Source: Acidipila sp. EB88 (lineage in GTDB: Bacteria > Acidobacteriota > Terriglobia > Terriglobales > Acidobacteriaceae). From it: DNA of 64,000 bases. The stretch's first letter is position 1; the number at the start of each line of letters is the position of its first letter. Below, one piece after another: positions 28,029 to 38,129 of the stretch. The notes beneath the pieces were generated by a model. It was not told the origin of the DNA and made no database searches. It worked only from the letters and a program-made list of their open reading frames with translations. The DNA lies in contig NZ_QWEV01000005.1 in assembly GCF_003858395.1 (NCBI RefSeq), positions 3,906,001 to 3,970,000 of the forward strand, in the 5' to 3' direction. The position numbers and the translations under genes are program-made.

Positions 28029-30257
28029 TTAATAGCTGGCGAGTGCGACGATTGCCTTAAAGATCCGGTCCGGTTGCGGCAGGATTTCGTCCTCAAGCAG
28101 CGGCTGGTAGGCGACGAACGTGTCCATGCCCGCGACCCGCCGAACGGGCGCGTCCAGATCATCGAACAGTTCGTCTCCAATACGGGCCGCGATCTCGGCT
28201 CCGTAGCCCCAGCTCTGCATGTCTTCGTAGGCGACCAGCACGCGATTGGTCTTTACAACAGAAGTGGCAATGGCGTCCCAGTCGTAAGGGCTGAGGGTAC
28301 GCAGATCGATCAGTTCCACCTGGAGCCCGAGTTCACGCTCGGCGCGTTGCGCTGCCTGCAGCGCACGAGGCACCACGGCGCCATAGGTGATGATGGTAAG
28401 GTCGGTGCCGGAGCGGACGGTTGCTGCCTTGCCAAAAGGAATGGTGTAGTCCGGCCCTGGATCCGCCGCGCGCCCGTAGGGTTCGCGGTAGAGTCGCTTG
28501 TGTTCAAGGAACAGCACCGGGTCGTCGCAGCGGATCGCTGTGCGCAGCAGCCCGTTGGCGTCGAGCGCGTTGGAAGGCATTACCACCCGGATGCCCGGGG
28601 TATGGGTGAACATCACCTCGCCTGACTGCGAGTGGTAAATGGAGCCGCCCGTCAGGTAGCCGCCGATCGGGCAGCGAATGACGAGAGGCGCCGAGAAGGT
28701 GCCATTCGAACGCCACCTGAGATTGGAAAGCTCGTTCCGCATCTGGTGCAGCGCCGGCCAGATGTAGTCGAAGAACTGGATCTCGACCACGGGCTTCATG
28801 CCGCGCACGGCATAGCCCAGCGCACGGCCGACGATGTTGGCTTCAGCCAGGGGTGAGTTGAACACCCGCTCTCCGCCAAACTCGGTCTGCAAACCAGCTG
28901 TGAGTTTGAAGACTCCGCCCTTGCCCTTGATCTCGCCGGCGCGCAATGCCGCCTCGCGGGAAGCATCAGCAACATCTTCGCCGTAGATCACGATGCGCTC
29001 GTCGCGTCGCATCTCCTCGTGCAGGCAGCTGTTGATCAGGTCCGCCATAGTGCGCGGCTTCGCGTCCGCGCTCGCCTGCGAGACAGTCGTCAGCCCAGGG
29101 CTGGTCGGGTCGTACCGCTCGGAATAGACGTGCCGCAGGATGCTGCTGATCTCCGGCAGCGCGGCATTCACGGCTCGGTCGGATGCCTCGTGCACTTCCA
29201 CCTCGACGCTGTGTTCGAGCGCCTCGAGCGTGGCCGTGTCGGCAATGCCTTCGCGCAGCAGGCGCTCGCGAAAACGCGGCAAGGGATCTCGCGCCGCGTC
29301 GGCTGCGATCTCCTCTGCGCTGCGGTACGAGCGCTCATCATCCGATTCGGAGTGGGAGTAAGGGCGCACGACGTGCCCATGCACGAAGGCCGGCCCGTTC
29401 CCTGCCCGGCACCATGCCACGGCTCCCACCAGGGCGCTGTAGCTGGCGATCGGGTCCGTTCCATCGACTTCTGCAAAGAAAAAGTTGGGGAAGTTCTGCA
29501 CCAGCTTCGAGATCGAGCCGCCCGGCGTGTTTACCTCGACCGGAGTGGAAATGGCATAGCCATTGTCCTCGATGACGTACACCACCGGCAGCTTCTGGTT
29601 GGAGGCGGTGTTGAGCGACTCCCAGAACTCGCCCTGGCTTGTAGAGCCTTCTCCGATCGAAAGGTATACGACCTCATCGCCATGAAAGGTGACGTCCTTG
29701 AACTCGCGGTAGTCGCCCTTGTGCGAAGCCGCCGCTTCGGGATGCCGCGCGAAGTAGCGGCCTGCTTCCGCGCAGCCGATGGCGTGGAGGCATTGCGTGG
29801 CAGTGACCGAGGAAGCAGAGACAATATTGAGCCGCGGATTCCCCCAGTGGCAGGGCATCTGCCGGCCGCCGCTTGATGGGTCATCCGCCGCGCCGACCCC
29901 TTGCAGCAGCAGATCCTCCACGGTGGAGCCCAGCGTGAGGCAGAGTGCGCGATCGCGATAGTAGGGAAAAAACCAGTCATAGCCTGGACGGAATGCCATG
30001 CCCGCGGCGACCAGCAGTGCTTCATGCCCGGCGCAGGAGATCTGGAAGAAGATCTTCTGCTGGCGCTTCAACTGGATTTCGCGATCGTCGGTCCGACGCG
30101 ACAGCAGCATGAAGCGGTAGATGTGGACGAGCTGCTCGGGGCTGAGGCCGGCCCACGGTGCGCCGGCATTCCCGTGCAGACCAGGCTCTGTCTGTTTCGC
30201 AGCACCTGCAGCATCCGCCCCGGCTGGCTCCCGTACCGCAATCTCTCCCACCGCCAT
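28029..30257 (-). CDS. 2-oxoacid (branched-chain type) dehydrogenase E1, alpha-beta fusion
   Basis: A 742-residue fused E1 that decarboxylates a 2-oxoacid with thiamine diphosphate and passes the acyl group to lipoyl-E2. Residues 1-390 are the alpha part with the thiamine motif [12 protein letters not shown] ending VIEDN, and [14 protein letters not shown] from the regulated loop. Residues from about 410 are the beta part, beginning [15 protein letters not shown], with [14 protein letters not shown] and [17 protein letters not shown]. Branched-chain 2-oxoacids are the likely substrates from similarity to BCKDH E1, but pyruvate cannot be excluded. E2 and E3 are not nearby. The ATG at 30257 follows GGAGGAG. 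Confidence 0.88.
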   Translation of the reverse strand: MAVGEIAVREPAGADAAGAAKQTEPGLHGNAGAPWAGLSPEQLVHIYRFMLLSRRTDDREIQLKRQQKIFFQISCAGHEALLVAAGMAFRPGYDWFFPYYRDRALCLTLGSTVEDLLLQGVGAADDPSSGGRQMPCHWGNPRLNIVSASSVTATQCLHAIGCAEAGRYFARHPEAAASHKGDYREFKDVTFHGDEVVYLSIGEGSTSQGEFWESLNTASNQKLPVVYVIEDNGYAISTPVEVNTPGGSISKLVQNFPNFFFAEVDGTDPIASYSALVGAVAWCRAGNGPAFVHGHVVRPYSHSESDDERSYRSAEEIAADAARDPLPRFRERLLREGIADTATLEALEHSVEVEVHEASDRAVNAALPEISSILRHVYSERYDPTSPGLTTVSQASADAKPRTMADLINSCLHEEMRRDERIVIYGEDVADASREAALRAGEIKGKGGVFKLTAGLQTEFGGERVFNSPLAEANIVGRALGYAVRGMKPVVEIQFFDYIWPALHQMRNELSNLRWRSNGTFSAPLVIRCPIGGYLTGGSIYHSQSGEVMFTHTPGIRVVMPSNALDANGLLRTAIRCDDPVLFLEHKRLYREPYGRAADPGPDYTIPFGKAATVRSGTDLTIITYGAVVPRALQAAQRAERELGLQVELIDLRTLSPYDWDAIATSVVKTNRVLVAYEDMQSWGYGAEIAARIGDELFDDLDAPVRRVAGMDTFVAYQPLLEDEILPQPDRIFKAIVALASY

Positions 30258-30361
30258 ACAGCTCCTCCTGTGTTACCCGGCTGGTCCCTGTTTCGATGAA
30301 CCCTGGCCGAAGCTCCAGTCTATAACTCGACGCCAGCCCAGGGTCGAACCCGAGCAAGGCT

Positions 30362-30817
30362 TCAGTAACCTCGCATCTTCTCCCGTACGCTCCGGGCGAG
30401 CTTCTCGATCTGCTCGCTACGCTTGATGACCGGGATCGAAAGCTGATCCTTGTTGCTTTTGGCTACTTCGTCGCGAAGCTGCTGGGCGAGTTGGAAGAGC
30501 TTTTCCGTGTCCGCCACCAGCTCCTTCTGCCGCTCGCTGTTTCGGCGGTCGGCGAGCTGCTCCTGCAAATGCTGGCCCTCTCCCCCGCTGTCGCCGTTGC
30601 GCCCGGCCCGCATCGTGGGATTAGAGCCGTCCGGCGGCACAGGGCTGTTGGGTTGCTGCGCATATGCCACTCCGTCTGATCGCAAGAGTCCGCCCATTGC
30701 TCCGCTCAGGAGCAAGGCACAGACAGCGGTGCGGACGGCGCCTCTCCGGAATCTGCTCAGACGGACTTTGCGACCCGAGTGTGCAACCGGTACGTCTAAA
30801 CTTGAGCCACTGCGCAT
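30362..30817 (-). CDS. Exported coiled-coil protein, unknown function
   Basis: A 151-residue protein with a basic N-terminal region and a hydrophobic segment ending GVAYAQQ, which reads as a signal peptide with an unusually long leader (about 55 residues). The mature part is polar, with a Pro/Gly/Asn-rich linker and a helical, charged segment from residue 85 that should form a coiled coil (QEQLADRRNSERQKELVAD). No catalytic motif. The ATG at 30817 has AGGTGG seven bases upstream. It is divergent from the MscS-type gene across 33 bases, so both promoters lie in a very small space. Confidence 0.65.
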   Translation of the reverse strand: MRSGSSLDVPVAHSGRKVRLSRFRRGAVRTAVCALLLSGAMGGLLRSDGVAYAQQPNSPVPPDGSNPTMRAGRNGDSGGEGQHLQEQLADRRNSERQKELVADTEKLFQLAQQLRDEVAKSNKDQLSIPVIKRSEQIEKLARSVREKMRGY

Positions 30818-30850
30818 AGCGCACCCACCTGGGAAGGAAGAAACAATCGC

Positions 30851-31867
30851 ATGCTACTCCTTTTCTCCGAAGCTTCGGCTGACCACAAGCGGCACAGCCT
30901 CGCCGACCTTTTTTCGCCCGACAAGCTCTTTGACACGGCTCAACACCTGTTGATCGACGTGCTACCCAAAGTCGCGATCATCGTCGCGATTGCCTGGGTG
31001 CTGATCCGGGTGCTTACCTACTTCACGGACCGGATGGCACGCATGGCCGAGAAGCATGCAGCGGCGGCGACCCGTATCTCGCAGGCCCGGACGCTCTCGT
31101 CGGTGGTGCGTGCCACCGGCGTCGGCGTCATCGGCTTTCTGGCCGTGCTGCAGATTCTGCCCATGATCGGCTTCAACCTGGCCCCACTGCTTGCCTCGGC
31201 CGGCGTCGCCGGTGTCGCTGTTGGCCTGGCTTGCCAGACCGTCGTAAAGGACTGTTTGAACGGCATGCTGGTGCTGGTCGAGGACCAGTACAACGTCGGG
31301 GACGTGATCAAGATCGCCGGGCTCTCCGGGCAGGTGGAGGCGATGAGCCTGCGCAAAACCATGTTGCGGGACGGCGATGGCACGCTGTATATCATCCCGA
31401 ACTCGCAGATCACCACGGTTGCGAACCAGACCCGCGACTTCTCAGTCGCAACAATCAACGTTGATGTGGACTTCTCGGTAGACTCGGACGAAGTGATCAA
31501 GGTCCTGACCGAGACAGCCATGAGCGTCCGCAATGATCCGGAGTTCAAGGACGCGTTCCTCAAGGACCCGACTTTGCTCGGAGTCGACAGCGTCAAGGGT
31601 TCGGTCGTGACCTACCCCGTGATTATCAAGACGCTCGCCAACCAGCAGTGGGGTGCCAAGCGCGAACTGCAGCGCCGGATCCGCGCGGCGCTGGTCGAGC
31701 ACGACATGCTGCCCGGCGACCCCAACCGCGTATACAACATCAAGGCGCCTCACACACTGGCAGCCGGGAACCAGCCGGCGACGAACCACCACGCAGCCGC
31801 GGGGTCCCCAGATCCGACCACGCTCAAGCCACAGGACATCAATCCGTTTACAGGCGAAGGCATGTAA
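30851..31867 (+). CDS. MscS-family mechanosensitive channel
   Basis: A 338-residue small-conductance mechanosensitive channel protein. After about 40 polar residues come membrane helices (PKVAIIVAIAWVLIRVLTY, then TGVGVIGFLAVLQILPMIG) and the pore helix LLASAGVAGVAVGLACQTVV. The Sm-like beta domain follows (VLVEDQYNVGDVIKIAGLSG, with LYIIPNSQITTVANQTRDFS) and then the alpha/beta C-terminal domain. A proline/histidine-rich tail ends the protein. The ATG at 30851 has AAGGAAG upstream. A role in relief of osmotic pressure is known for the family. It converges on the DUF255 gene. Confidence 0.9.
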   Translation: MLLLFSEASADHKRHSLADLFSPDKLFDTAQHLLIDVLPKVAIIVAIAWVLIRVLTYFTDRMARMAEKHAAAATRISQARTLSSVVRATGVGVIGFLAVLQILPMIGFNLAPLLASAGVAGVAVGLACQTVVKDCLNGMLVLVEDQYNVGDVIKIAGLSGQVEAMSLRKTMLRDGDGTLYIIPNSQITTVANQTRDFSVATINVDVDFSVDSDEVIKVLTETAMSVRNDPEFKDAFLKDPTLLGVDSVKGSVVTYPVIIKTLANQQWGAKRELQRRIRAALVEHDMLPGDPNRVYNIKAPHTLAAGNQPATNHHAAAGSPDPTTLKPQDINPFTGEGM

Positions 31868-31914
31868 GCGAGGGGTGTGGGTTGTGCGGCGCCCACGCTG
31901 CCGACAAGTGTTTT

Positions 31915-34050
31915 CTAAGTACCCTGCAACGCAACAAGCAGGGCCTCGGCGTCCGTGACAGGAGGCTGGCAGGTGTTTCCGCGGCAGACCACGGCGAAGC
32001 TCGCCGCCTGCAGCAGCTGTGGCAGGTGCGGCAGCGTCTCCGCAAGCACAGGAGGCAGCATTTCGGCCCGCACCTGCTCCCGCTTGAGCCGAAGCACACT
32101 CTTGTTGATAGCGAAGCGTGCCGACGCTGCCGCAGCCAGGATGCGCGCCTGCTCGTCTTCGCCGATAACAACGATCTGTACCGGTGGCAGTAATAGCCTT
32201 TCCAGGGCAAGCCCGTAGCTGGACGCGTATAAACCAAACTGCTCTACGATGCCGGCGAAGCATTCCAGAGTGTCTTCCGCCAGGTCGCGCAGGTTCTGGT
32301 CATCGTTCAACGCAGCAAGCCGCAGCAGCGCCGCAGCAGCGCTGGGGTTTCCAGCCGGGGTGGGTGCGTCCTGCAGCGGCTTGCGGCGGGTGCGCAACGC
32401 ACCCAGCAGCTCCCCGGTACCCTGCGCCGTGTCAAAGAACCCGCCGTTTGCCCGGTCGGCAAAGCGATCGACCATGCTCGCCACAAGCTCTTCCGCAGCG
32501 GCATAGTAGCGCAGGCTGGCAGTGGCCTGCCAGGCATCCAGGCACGCGTGGATCATCAGGGCGTAATCATCCAGCACTGCCGGGGCGAAGCGGGCCGGCG
32601 TGTGCCCATCAGCGTACGCGACCACGTGTCGCAGTTGCTTCGCGGCTGCGTCCCAACCCTGGTCGAGCAGCCGATCCAGTGTGCGCAGGGCGAAGTCTCG
32701 GGTTGCCGGGCGTTCCAGGGCATCGGCAGCGGCCAGGTAAGCGCTGACGGCCATGGCATTCCAGCCGGTGTAGAGGGTGCGATCGATAAAGGGCGCGGGA
32801 CGCTGCGCGCGCGCTGCCAGCAATTTGGCATGCCCCGCGCGCAGCAGCTCCGCGGCCTGCCGGGGTTCGAGGCCCGCGGTGGAGGCGACCTCCGCAAAGG
32901 GTCGTGGCACATGCAGAACGCACTTGGCCGGGTTGTGGTGCATGTCGCCCTGCGTGCGCACGTTGTAATACGTCACGGCAAGGCTTGATTCGGCCGGCAC
33001 GTCCTCGAGCACAGCTTCCACCTCTGCGCGCGTCCAGGTGAAGTAGTCCCCATCGTCGTCCAGCGTGATATCGGCATCCTGAGACGCGTAGAAGCCGCCA
33101 CGCTCCCTGTCGCTCAGCGTGCCGTCCATCCAGCGCAGCATGTCGACGGTCACCCGCGCGAACTCCGGCTCCACGAACGACTGGAAAGCATGCGCATAGT
33201 TCGCGAGGAGGCCGGCATTGTCGTACAGCATCTTCTCGAAGTGCGGCACTACCCAGCGCTCGTCGACCGAGTAGCGATGGAAGCCGCCGCCGAGCTGGTC
33301 GTACATGCCGCCGCGCGCCATGGCCTCGAGGGTAAAGGCTGCAGCGTGGCGCGTCTCGCTCGAGCCGGTGCGCCCCGCAAGGTCGAGCAGCAGGTCGAGC
33401 GCGGCAGGGTGTGGAAACTTGGGCGAGCTGCCAAAGCCCCCGTGCTCCCGGTCGAAGTCGCCCAGGATGCTGCCGGCCAGCGCGTCCACAAGCCCGGGGC
33501 CCAGCGAACCTGAATGCCCAGCGAAAGACTCGCCTTCCTCTACCGCTTCGAGCACTTCGGCAGCCGTTCGGTGCAGCTCGGTACGGCGCTCCCGCCAGAC
33601 GCCGGCCAGTGTTTCCAGCACGCGTCGGAAACCCGGCCTACCTTCCACCTCCCCGGGTGGAAAGTACGTGCCGCCGAAGAACGGGCGCCCGTCCGATGTG
33701 AGGATCACGGTAAGTGGCCAGCCGCCCTGCCCGGCCATGGTCTGCACGGCCGACTGGTAGCGCGCGTCCACATCAGGCCGCTCATCGCGATCGACCTTGA
33801 TCGCCACAAAATTCCGGTTGATCACCGCGGCCAGCGCGGCATTCTCGTAGGACTCGCGATCCATCACGTGGCACCAGTGACACCACACCGCGCCGATATC
33901 CAGCAGGATGGGCCTGTCCAGCCGCTTCGCCTCGGCAAAGGCGTCGGAACCCCACTCCCGCCACTGGACGGGCTGGTTCATGGCGGAGCGGAGATACGCG
34001 GAAGCAGCAGAAGCGAGTGCGTTGGTGGGGCCAGGCTGGGGATTGCTCAT
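31915..34050 (-). CDS. DUF255 thioredoxin-domain protein (YyaL/SPATA20-like)
   Basis: A 711-residue protein. The N-terminal thioredoxin-like DUF255 domain has AVWCHWCHVMDRESYEN (a C-x-x-C centre) and FFGGTYFPP. The remainder resembles an (alpha/alpha)6 barrel of the six-hairpin glycosidase kind, as in YyaL and human SPATA20. Biochemical function is not established. I chose ATG at 34050, which starts MSNPQPGPTN just before the conserved NQPVQWREWG; the open frame runs on to 34563 but would overlap the neighbouring VWFA gene. A GGGGA site precedes the ATG. Confidence 0.9.
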   Translation of the reverse strand: MSNPQPGPTNALASAASAYLRSAMNQPVQWREWGSDAFAEAKRLDRPILLDIGAVWCHWCHVMDRESYENAALAAVINRNFVAIKVDRDERPDVDARYQSAVQTMAGQGGWPLTVILTSDGRPFFGGTYFPPGEVEGRPGFRRVLETLAGVWRERRTELHRTAAEVLEAVEEGESFAGHSGSLGPGLVDALAGSILGDFDREHGGFGSSPKFPHPAALDLLLDLAGRTGSSETRHAAAFTLEAMARGGMYDQLGGGFHRYSVDERWVVPHFEKMLYDNAGLLANYAHAFQSFVEPEFARVTVDMLRWMDGTLSDRERGGFYASQDADITLDDDGDYFTWTRAEVEAVLEDVPAESSLAVTYYNVRTQGDMHHNPAKCVLHVPRPFAEVASTAGLEPRQAAELLRAGHAKLLAARAQRPAPFIDRTLYTGWNAMAVSAYLAAADALERPATRDFALRTLDRLLDQGWDAAAKQLRHVVAYADGHTPARFAPAVLDDYALMIHACLDAWQATASLRYYAAAEELVASMVDRFADRANGGFFDTAQGTGELLGALRTRRKPLQDAPTPAGNPSAAAALLRLAALNDDQNLRDLAEDTLECFAGIVEQFGLYASSYGLALERLLLPPVQIVVIGEDEQARILAAAASARFAINKSVLRLKREQVRAEMLPPVLAETLPHLPQLLQAASFAVVCRGNTCQPPVTDAEALLVALQGT

Positions 34051-34106
34051 GAATCCCCAGTGTAGCCGCGGCAGCAGTGGACGCGAGCCGGTAGCACGGC
34101 CAACGA

Positions 34107-35150
34107 TCAGGGCCGTGCGTAGTACCCCGTGCGCGCCCTTGCCTCCACACCACCCTCGGTGACCTTCACATCGACCTGGTGGTAGGGGTGGTCCGGCTCT
34201 CCCGGGATGGGGGAGAAATCCAGCTCGTAGTAGTTCTCCGCGTCCGCCACACTGCGCTGCAGCAGATCGGCGACCCCAGTGGAGTTGAGCGCGAGGCCAC
34301 CGCTCTGCACGGCGAGCACCTGGAGGGCCAGGTTGCCGATCTGCATGTTGCTGGGTTTGTCGACACCCTTGAGGAACTCCTCGTAGTAGAGGGAGCGCCC
34401 CAGGCTTTCGCCCACGCCCAGCGGGTTCAGTGCGTACAGGGTGATCTGCGCCTGCCGCAGCTGGGTGGAAACATCCGCAGCGGTGCGGAACAGCGCGTCC
34501 TGTTGCTTGTTGGTGAGCTGGATGGCAGGGCCGCTCAGGATCGGCCAGCCGGGGGAGAGCCACAAGACCAATTTGCGTCCGGGACGAGCGGACTCGCGGG
34601 CGGCCAATTGCTGCAGCGCGGTGAGAGAAAGCTGCAGGCGGTCATCGGCTCCATAAATCCCTGCCGACCGGCGGATATCCCGCAGACCGATGGTGAAGCT
34701 CTTCAGGGCCGTGTTTACGGCATTGCCGTCCGTGGTGAAGCCCTGCTGCACCTGGTTGCCGCGATCGCTGAACACGGCCAACGCAGTGGGGTGCGCCAGA
34801 TGGCCGCCGTTGGCCTCTAGAAACTTGCCGATCTGCTCACGCTCGTAGGCAATGGTGATGTAACTGGTATTGACCGCGTCGATGACCAGGATGACTTCAA
34901 CCGGGGCGTTCGGACCCGTGTAGGCGTGAAAGCCGGTGATCGTCTGCGGACTCTTGTTGTCGAAGACCGTGAAGTCCTGCTGGTGCAGACCGGCAATGGG
35001 AGCACCCTTCGACGGCGCAACCACCACGTTGAGGCGAATAGTGTTGGCATCGGGCGCCGGTGCGGGTTGGGGAGGCTGCTGGGCGACCGCAAGGGCGGAC
35101 GGAAGGCAAAGCGCCGAAAGCAGAAAAGGGAGCAGGACGCGTCGTGACAT
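34107..35150 (-). CDS. Exported VWFA-related protein
   Basis: A 347-residue protein with a signal peptide (cleavage near LAVAQQ) and a von Willebrand factor A-like domain of the VWFA-related family common in acidobacteria. An N-terminal strand region (NTIRLNVVVAPSKGAPIAGL, QDFTVFDNK) precedes the domain. The metal site is degenerate, reading VILVIDAVNTSY instead of DxSxS. The C-terminal part (YELDFSPI, YHQVDVKV) is typical for the family. Function unknown; surface or periplasmic protein-protein contacts are likely. It lies 56 bases upstream of the DUF255 gene and may be co-transcribed. The ATG at 35150 follows GAGG. Confidence 0.82.
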   Translation of the reverse strand: MSRRVLLPFLLSALCLPSALAVAQQPPQPAPAPDANTIRLNVVVAPSKGAPIAGLHQQDFTVFDNKSPQTITGFHAYTGPNAPVEVILVIDAVNTSYITIAYEREQIGKFLEANGGHLAHPTALAVFSDRGNQVQQGFTTDGNAVNTALKSFTIGLRDIRRSAGIYGADDRLQLSLTALQQLAARESARPGRKLVLWLSPGWPILSGPAIQLTNKQQDALFRTAADVSTQLRQAQITLYALNPLGVGESLGRSLYYEEFLKGVDKPSNMQIGNLALQVLAVQSGGLALNSTGVADLLQRSVADAENYYELDFSPIPGEPDHPYHQVDVKVTEGGVEARARTGYYARP

Positions 35151-35342
35151 GCAACAACCTCGTCAATTCATGGCCGGGAGGAGCACCGGCAGGTGAGTCC
35201 ATCCCCACGCAGGCGATGTACGGTTTTGAGCAATGGCTCCGCTACGCTGGACGCCGGCTGAACAGGATGCGCGGACATCCGCGATCCGCTTCGCGCCGCC
35301 ACTGAGCACCGGTGCTGCAAGTATGATGAGAGAAGGACACTT

Positions 35343-36710
35343 ATGGCACAGTTCAGTACTGCCGCGACCCTCACCGGCACCCATTCTCTCCATTCCTCCG
35401 CTCTCGATCGCGTTCAGAATCGCACCGCCCGTATCGGCATTGTTGGTATGGGCTATGTCGGCCTTCCCCTGGCCCTTCTGTTCTCCGAAGAGCGCTTCGC
35501 GGTAACCGGCTTCGATATTGACCCGAAAAAGGTGGAGACGCTCAACGCAGCCGGCTCCTACATCGTGCGTATCCCCGGAACAGAGATCGCGGCGGCGCAG
35601 CGTTCGGGTTTCCGCGCCACGGGCGACTTTGCCGCTGTCAGCGAAATGGATGCGGTGATTATCTGCGTGCCAACGCCGCTCTCCGAGCACCACGAACCAG
35701 ATCTCAGCTACATCGAGCAGACCGCCAGCGCCATCGCTCCTTTTCTGCGAGCGGGCCAGCTAGTAGTGCTTGAGAGCACCACGTACCCCGGCACCACCGA
35801 AGAAGTTTTGATTCCACTGCTGGAGGCAGGTGCAGCCGGCGGACTGAAGGTGGTTCGCGGCGATCAGGAAGGGCTGTACGTAGCCTTTTCGCCGGAGCGC
35901 GAGGACCCCGGCAACGAGACAGTCGCCCGGCGCGACATTCCTAAGGTCATCGGCTCCTACGGCGAGCCCGCCGGGGAGCTGGCAGCGGCGCTGTACGGCA
36001 CCATCTTCAACACCACCGTCCCCGTCTCTTCCCCGGCGGCGGCGGAAATGACCAAGCTGCTCGAGAACATCTACCGCTGCGTCAACATCGCACTGGTCAA
36101 TGAACTGAAGCAGCTCTGCCAGCGCATGGACATCGACCTGTTTGAGGTCATCGATGCGGCCAAGACCAAGCCCTTCGGCTTCCAGGCGTTCTATCCCGGG
36201 CCGGGTCTGGGTGGCCACTGCATCCCGATCGATCCGTTCTACCTGTCGTGGAAGGCGAAGCAGTTCGACTTCCGCACCAAGTTCATCGAGCTTGCGGGCG
36301 AGGTGAACGAGGCAATGCCGCAGTACGTGATCGACCAGACCATGGAGGCGCTGAACCAGCGCCGCAAGCCGCTGAATGGCTCCCAGGTGCTGGTGCTTGG
36401 CCTCTCGTACAAGCGCGATATCGACGACCTGCGCGAATCCCCTTCGCTACCGATCATCGAGATGCTGCGTGCGCGGGGCGCAATGGTGAGTTACAACGAT
36501 CCATTTTTCGCGCACGTGGGTCGCGGTCGCCAGTATGACCTCAACATGGACTGCACGCCCCTGACCGACCTTGGGCAGTACGACTGCGTGCTGATCGCCA
36601 CTGACCACTCCGAGTATGACTACGCGCGGATCGTGGCGGAGGCGCAGCTCGTGGTGGATACGCGCAATGCTACCAAGGGGATCGAAAGCGACAAGATCGT
36701 GCGCTGCTGA
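35343..36710 (+). CDS. Nucleotide-sugar dehydrogenase (UDP-HexNAc 6-dehydrogenase type)
   Basis: A 455-residue NAD-dependent enzyme that oxidises C6 of a UDP-sugar to the carboxylate. The Rossmann motif IGIVGMGYVGLPLALLFSEE is near residue 31. The catalytic cysteine is in GPGLGGHCIPIDPFYLSWK, and the C-terminal domain has LGLSYKRDIDDLRESPSL. This pattern fits the UDP-N-acetylglucosamine/mannosamine 6-dehydrogenase group (WbpA/WecC/TviB) rather than UDP-glucose dehydrogenase; exact substrate is not fixed. The ATG at 35343 follows AGAAGGA. A strong terminator follows, so it is a single-gene unit supplying a sugar for surface polysaccharide. Confidence 0.88.
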   Translation: MAQFSTAATLTGTHSLHSSALDRVQNRTARIGIVGMGYVGLPLALLFSEERFAVTGFDIDPKKVETLNAAGSYIVRIPGTEIAAAQRSGFRATGDFAAVSEMDAVIICVPTPLSEHHEPDLSYIEQTASAIAPFLRAGQLVVLESTTYPGTTEEVLIPLLEAGAAGGLKVVRGDQEGLYVAFSPEREDPGNETVARRDIPKVIGSYGEPAGELAAALYGTIFNTTVPVSSPAAAEMTKLLENIYRCVNIALVNELKQLCQRMDIDLFEVIDAAKTKPFGFQAFYPGPGLGGHCIPIDPFYLSWKAKQFDFRTKFIELAGEVNEAMPQYVIDQTMEALNQRRKPLNGSQVLVLGLSYKRDIDDLRESPSLPIIEMLRARGAMVSYNDPFFAHVGRGRQYDLNMDCTPLTDLGQYDCVLIATDHSEYDYARIVAEAQLVVDTRNATKGIESDKIVRC

Positions 36711-36715
36711 GAGGG

Positions 36716-36739
36716 AGCGGGCGTCATTCGCCCGCTTTC
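36716..36739 (+). terminator. Intrinsic terminator after the nucleotide-sugar dehydrogenase
   Basis: AGCGGGCG (36716-36723) pairs with CGCCCGCT (36729-36736) around TCATT and is followed by TTC. It starts six bases after the stop codon. Confidence 0.78.
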
Positions 36740-36873
36740 ATGCCTTGGGCCGTATCCAGCGCTGCTGGCGACTCAAGTTAAGAAGCCCCCGCATTGCCAG
36801 GATACGATCGGGCCGCTTCGAGGCAGCGGACGTGTCGTAAGCTGGTAGGGACTTTCCCGTACTGGAGTTTGAC

Positions 36874-38109
36874 TTGAACGAGTTTCCGCGCCTCAGCCGC
36901 CTCCCTGCCTACGTCTTCAACATCACCGGCGAACTGAAAGCCGAGGCGCGCCGTCGCGGTGAAGACATCATCGACTTTGGCATGGGCAATCCCGATGGCG
37001 CGACGCCAAAGCACATCGTGGACAAGATGATCGAGGCAGCGCAGCGGCCAGAAACGCATCGCTACTCGCTGTCCAAGGGCATTCCGCGGCTGCGCAAGGC
37101 AATTACCAACTGGTATGGCCGCCGCTACAATGTCGATCTCGATCCAAACACCGAAGCGATTGTCACCATCGGCTCGAAAGAAGGCATCGCGCATCTGTGC
37201 ATGGCAACGCTCGACAAGGGCGATATCGTGCTGGTGCCCAACCCCAGCTACCCGATCCACATCTACGGGCCAGTGATCGCAGGCGCGAGCATCCGCTCGG
37301 TTGCGATCCACGATACGGACACGTTCCTGGCGGAGCTCGAGCAGAGCATCCCGCTCATGTACCCCAAGCCGAAGATGCTGATCCTGAACTTTCCGGCGAA
37401 CCCCACGACGCAGTGCGTCGGGCTGTCCTTCTTTGAGCGGGTGGTCGCGCTCTGCCGGGAGCATGGCATCTACCTCGTGCACGATCTCGCGTACGCTGAC
37501 ATCGTGTTCGATGGCTACCGCGCTCCGTCGGTGCTCGAGGTGCCGGGCGCCAAGGACATCGCGGTGGAGTTCTTTACGCTGTCGAAGAGTTACAACATGC
37601 CGGGCTGGCGGGTTGGCTTCATGGTCGGCAATCCGAAACTGGTCGCAGCATTGGCCCGGCTCAAAAGCTACGCCGACTACGGCACCTTCACGCCGATCCA
37701 GGTGGCCAGCATCCTTGCACTCGAGGGGCCGCAGGAGTGCGTTGCCGACATCACCAGCATCTACAAGCGGCGGCGCGACTACCTTGTCTCCGGACTGAAC
37801 AAAATGGGCTGGCAGGTGACATCGCCCAAGGCCACGATGTTTGTGTGGGCGCCGATCCCCGAGGCTTACCGCACCGGCGAATACCGCAGCCATGAAGAAG
37901 ATGCAGTGCCGCTCGGCTCACTCGAGTTCTCGACACGGCTCCTGAAAGAAGCCAAGGTAGCCGTCTCCCCCGGTATCGGGTTTGGCGAGTTCGGCGATGC
38001 GCATGTTCGCTTCTCGCTGATCGAAAATGAGGAGCGCACCCGGCAGGCCCTGCGGTGCATGCGGCAGATGTTTCAGCGCGACGGCGTGAACGAGCCGGCC
38101 CTGCTTTAG
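36874..38109 (+). CDS. alaC: Alanine transaminase, AlaC-type class I aminotransferase
   Basis: A 411-residue PLP enzyme that interconverts alanine and pyruvate with glutamate/2-oxoglutarate. The opening [20 protein letters not shown] and [15 protein letters not shown] closely follow E. coli Ala[14 protein letters not shown] and [18 protein letters not shown] are further family segments, and the PLP lysine is in [17 protein letters not shown]. The start is TTG at 36874, with TGGAG eight bases upstream, and no alternative start fits the conserved N-terminus. The stop codon lies within an 11-bp inverted repeat that extends toward the convergent hldE. Confidence 0.92.
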   Translation: MNEFPRLSRLPAYVFNITGELKAEARRRGEDIIDFGMGNPDGATPKHIVDKMIEAAQRPETHRYSLSKGIPRLRKAITNWYGRRYNVDLDPNTEAIVTIGSKEGIAHLCMATLDKGDIVLVPNPSYPIHIYGPVIAGASIRSVAIHDTDTFLAELEQSIPLMYPKPKMLILNFPANPTTQCVGLSFFERVVALCREHGIYLVHDLAYADIVFDGYRAPSVLEVPGAKDIAVEFFTLSKSYNMPGWRVGFMVGNPKLVAALARLKSYADYGTFTPIQVASILALEGPQECVADITSIYKRRRDYLVSGLNKMGWQVTSPKATMFVWAPIPEAYRTGEYRSHEEDAVPLGSLEFSTRLLKEAKVAVSPGIGFGEFGDAHVRFSLIENEERTRQALRCMRQMFQRDGVNEPALL

Positions 38110-38123
38110 GCAGGCTCGTTCAC
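38086..38123. terminator. Hairpin spanning the alaC stop codon
   Basis: GTGAACGAGCC (38086-38096) and GGCTCGTTCAC (38113-38123) form an 11-bp stem; the loop contains a nested CCTGC/GCAGG and the TAG stop of alaC. It lies between alaC and the convergent hldE (stop at 38130). There is no T-run, so it could stop transcription in either direction only weakly or instead protect the mRNA end. Confidence 0.5.
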
Positions 38124-38129
38124 GCGCGG

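Noticed and set aside
31868..31914. Terminator between the MscS gene and the DUF255 gene
   Set aside because: Only a five-pair GTGGG/CCCAC repeat with a long loop; too weak to list.
36778..37893. 371-codon minus-strand open frame across alaC
   Set aside because: Antisense to a well-supported aminotransferase; no motifs.
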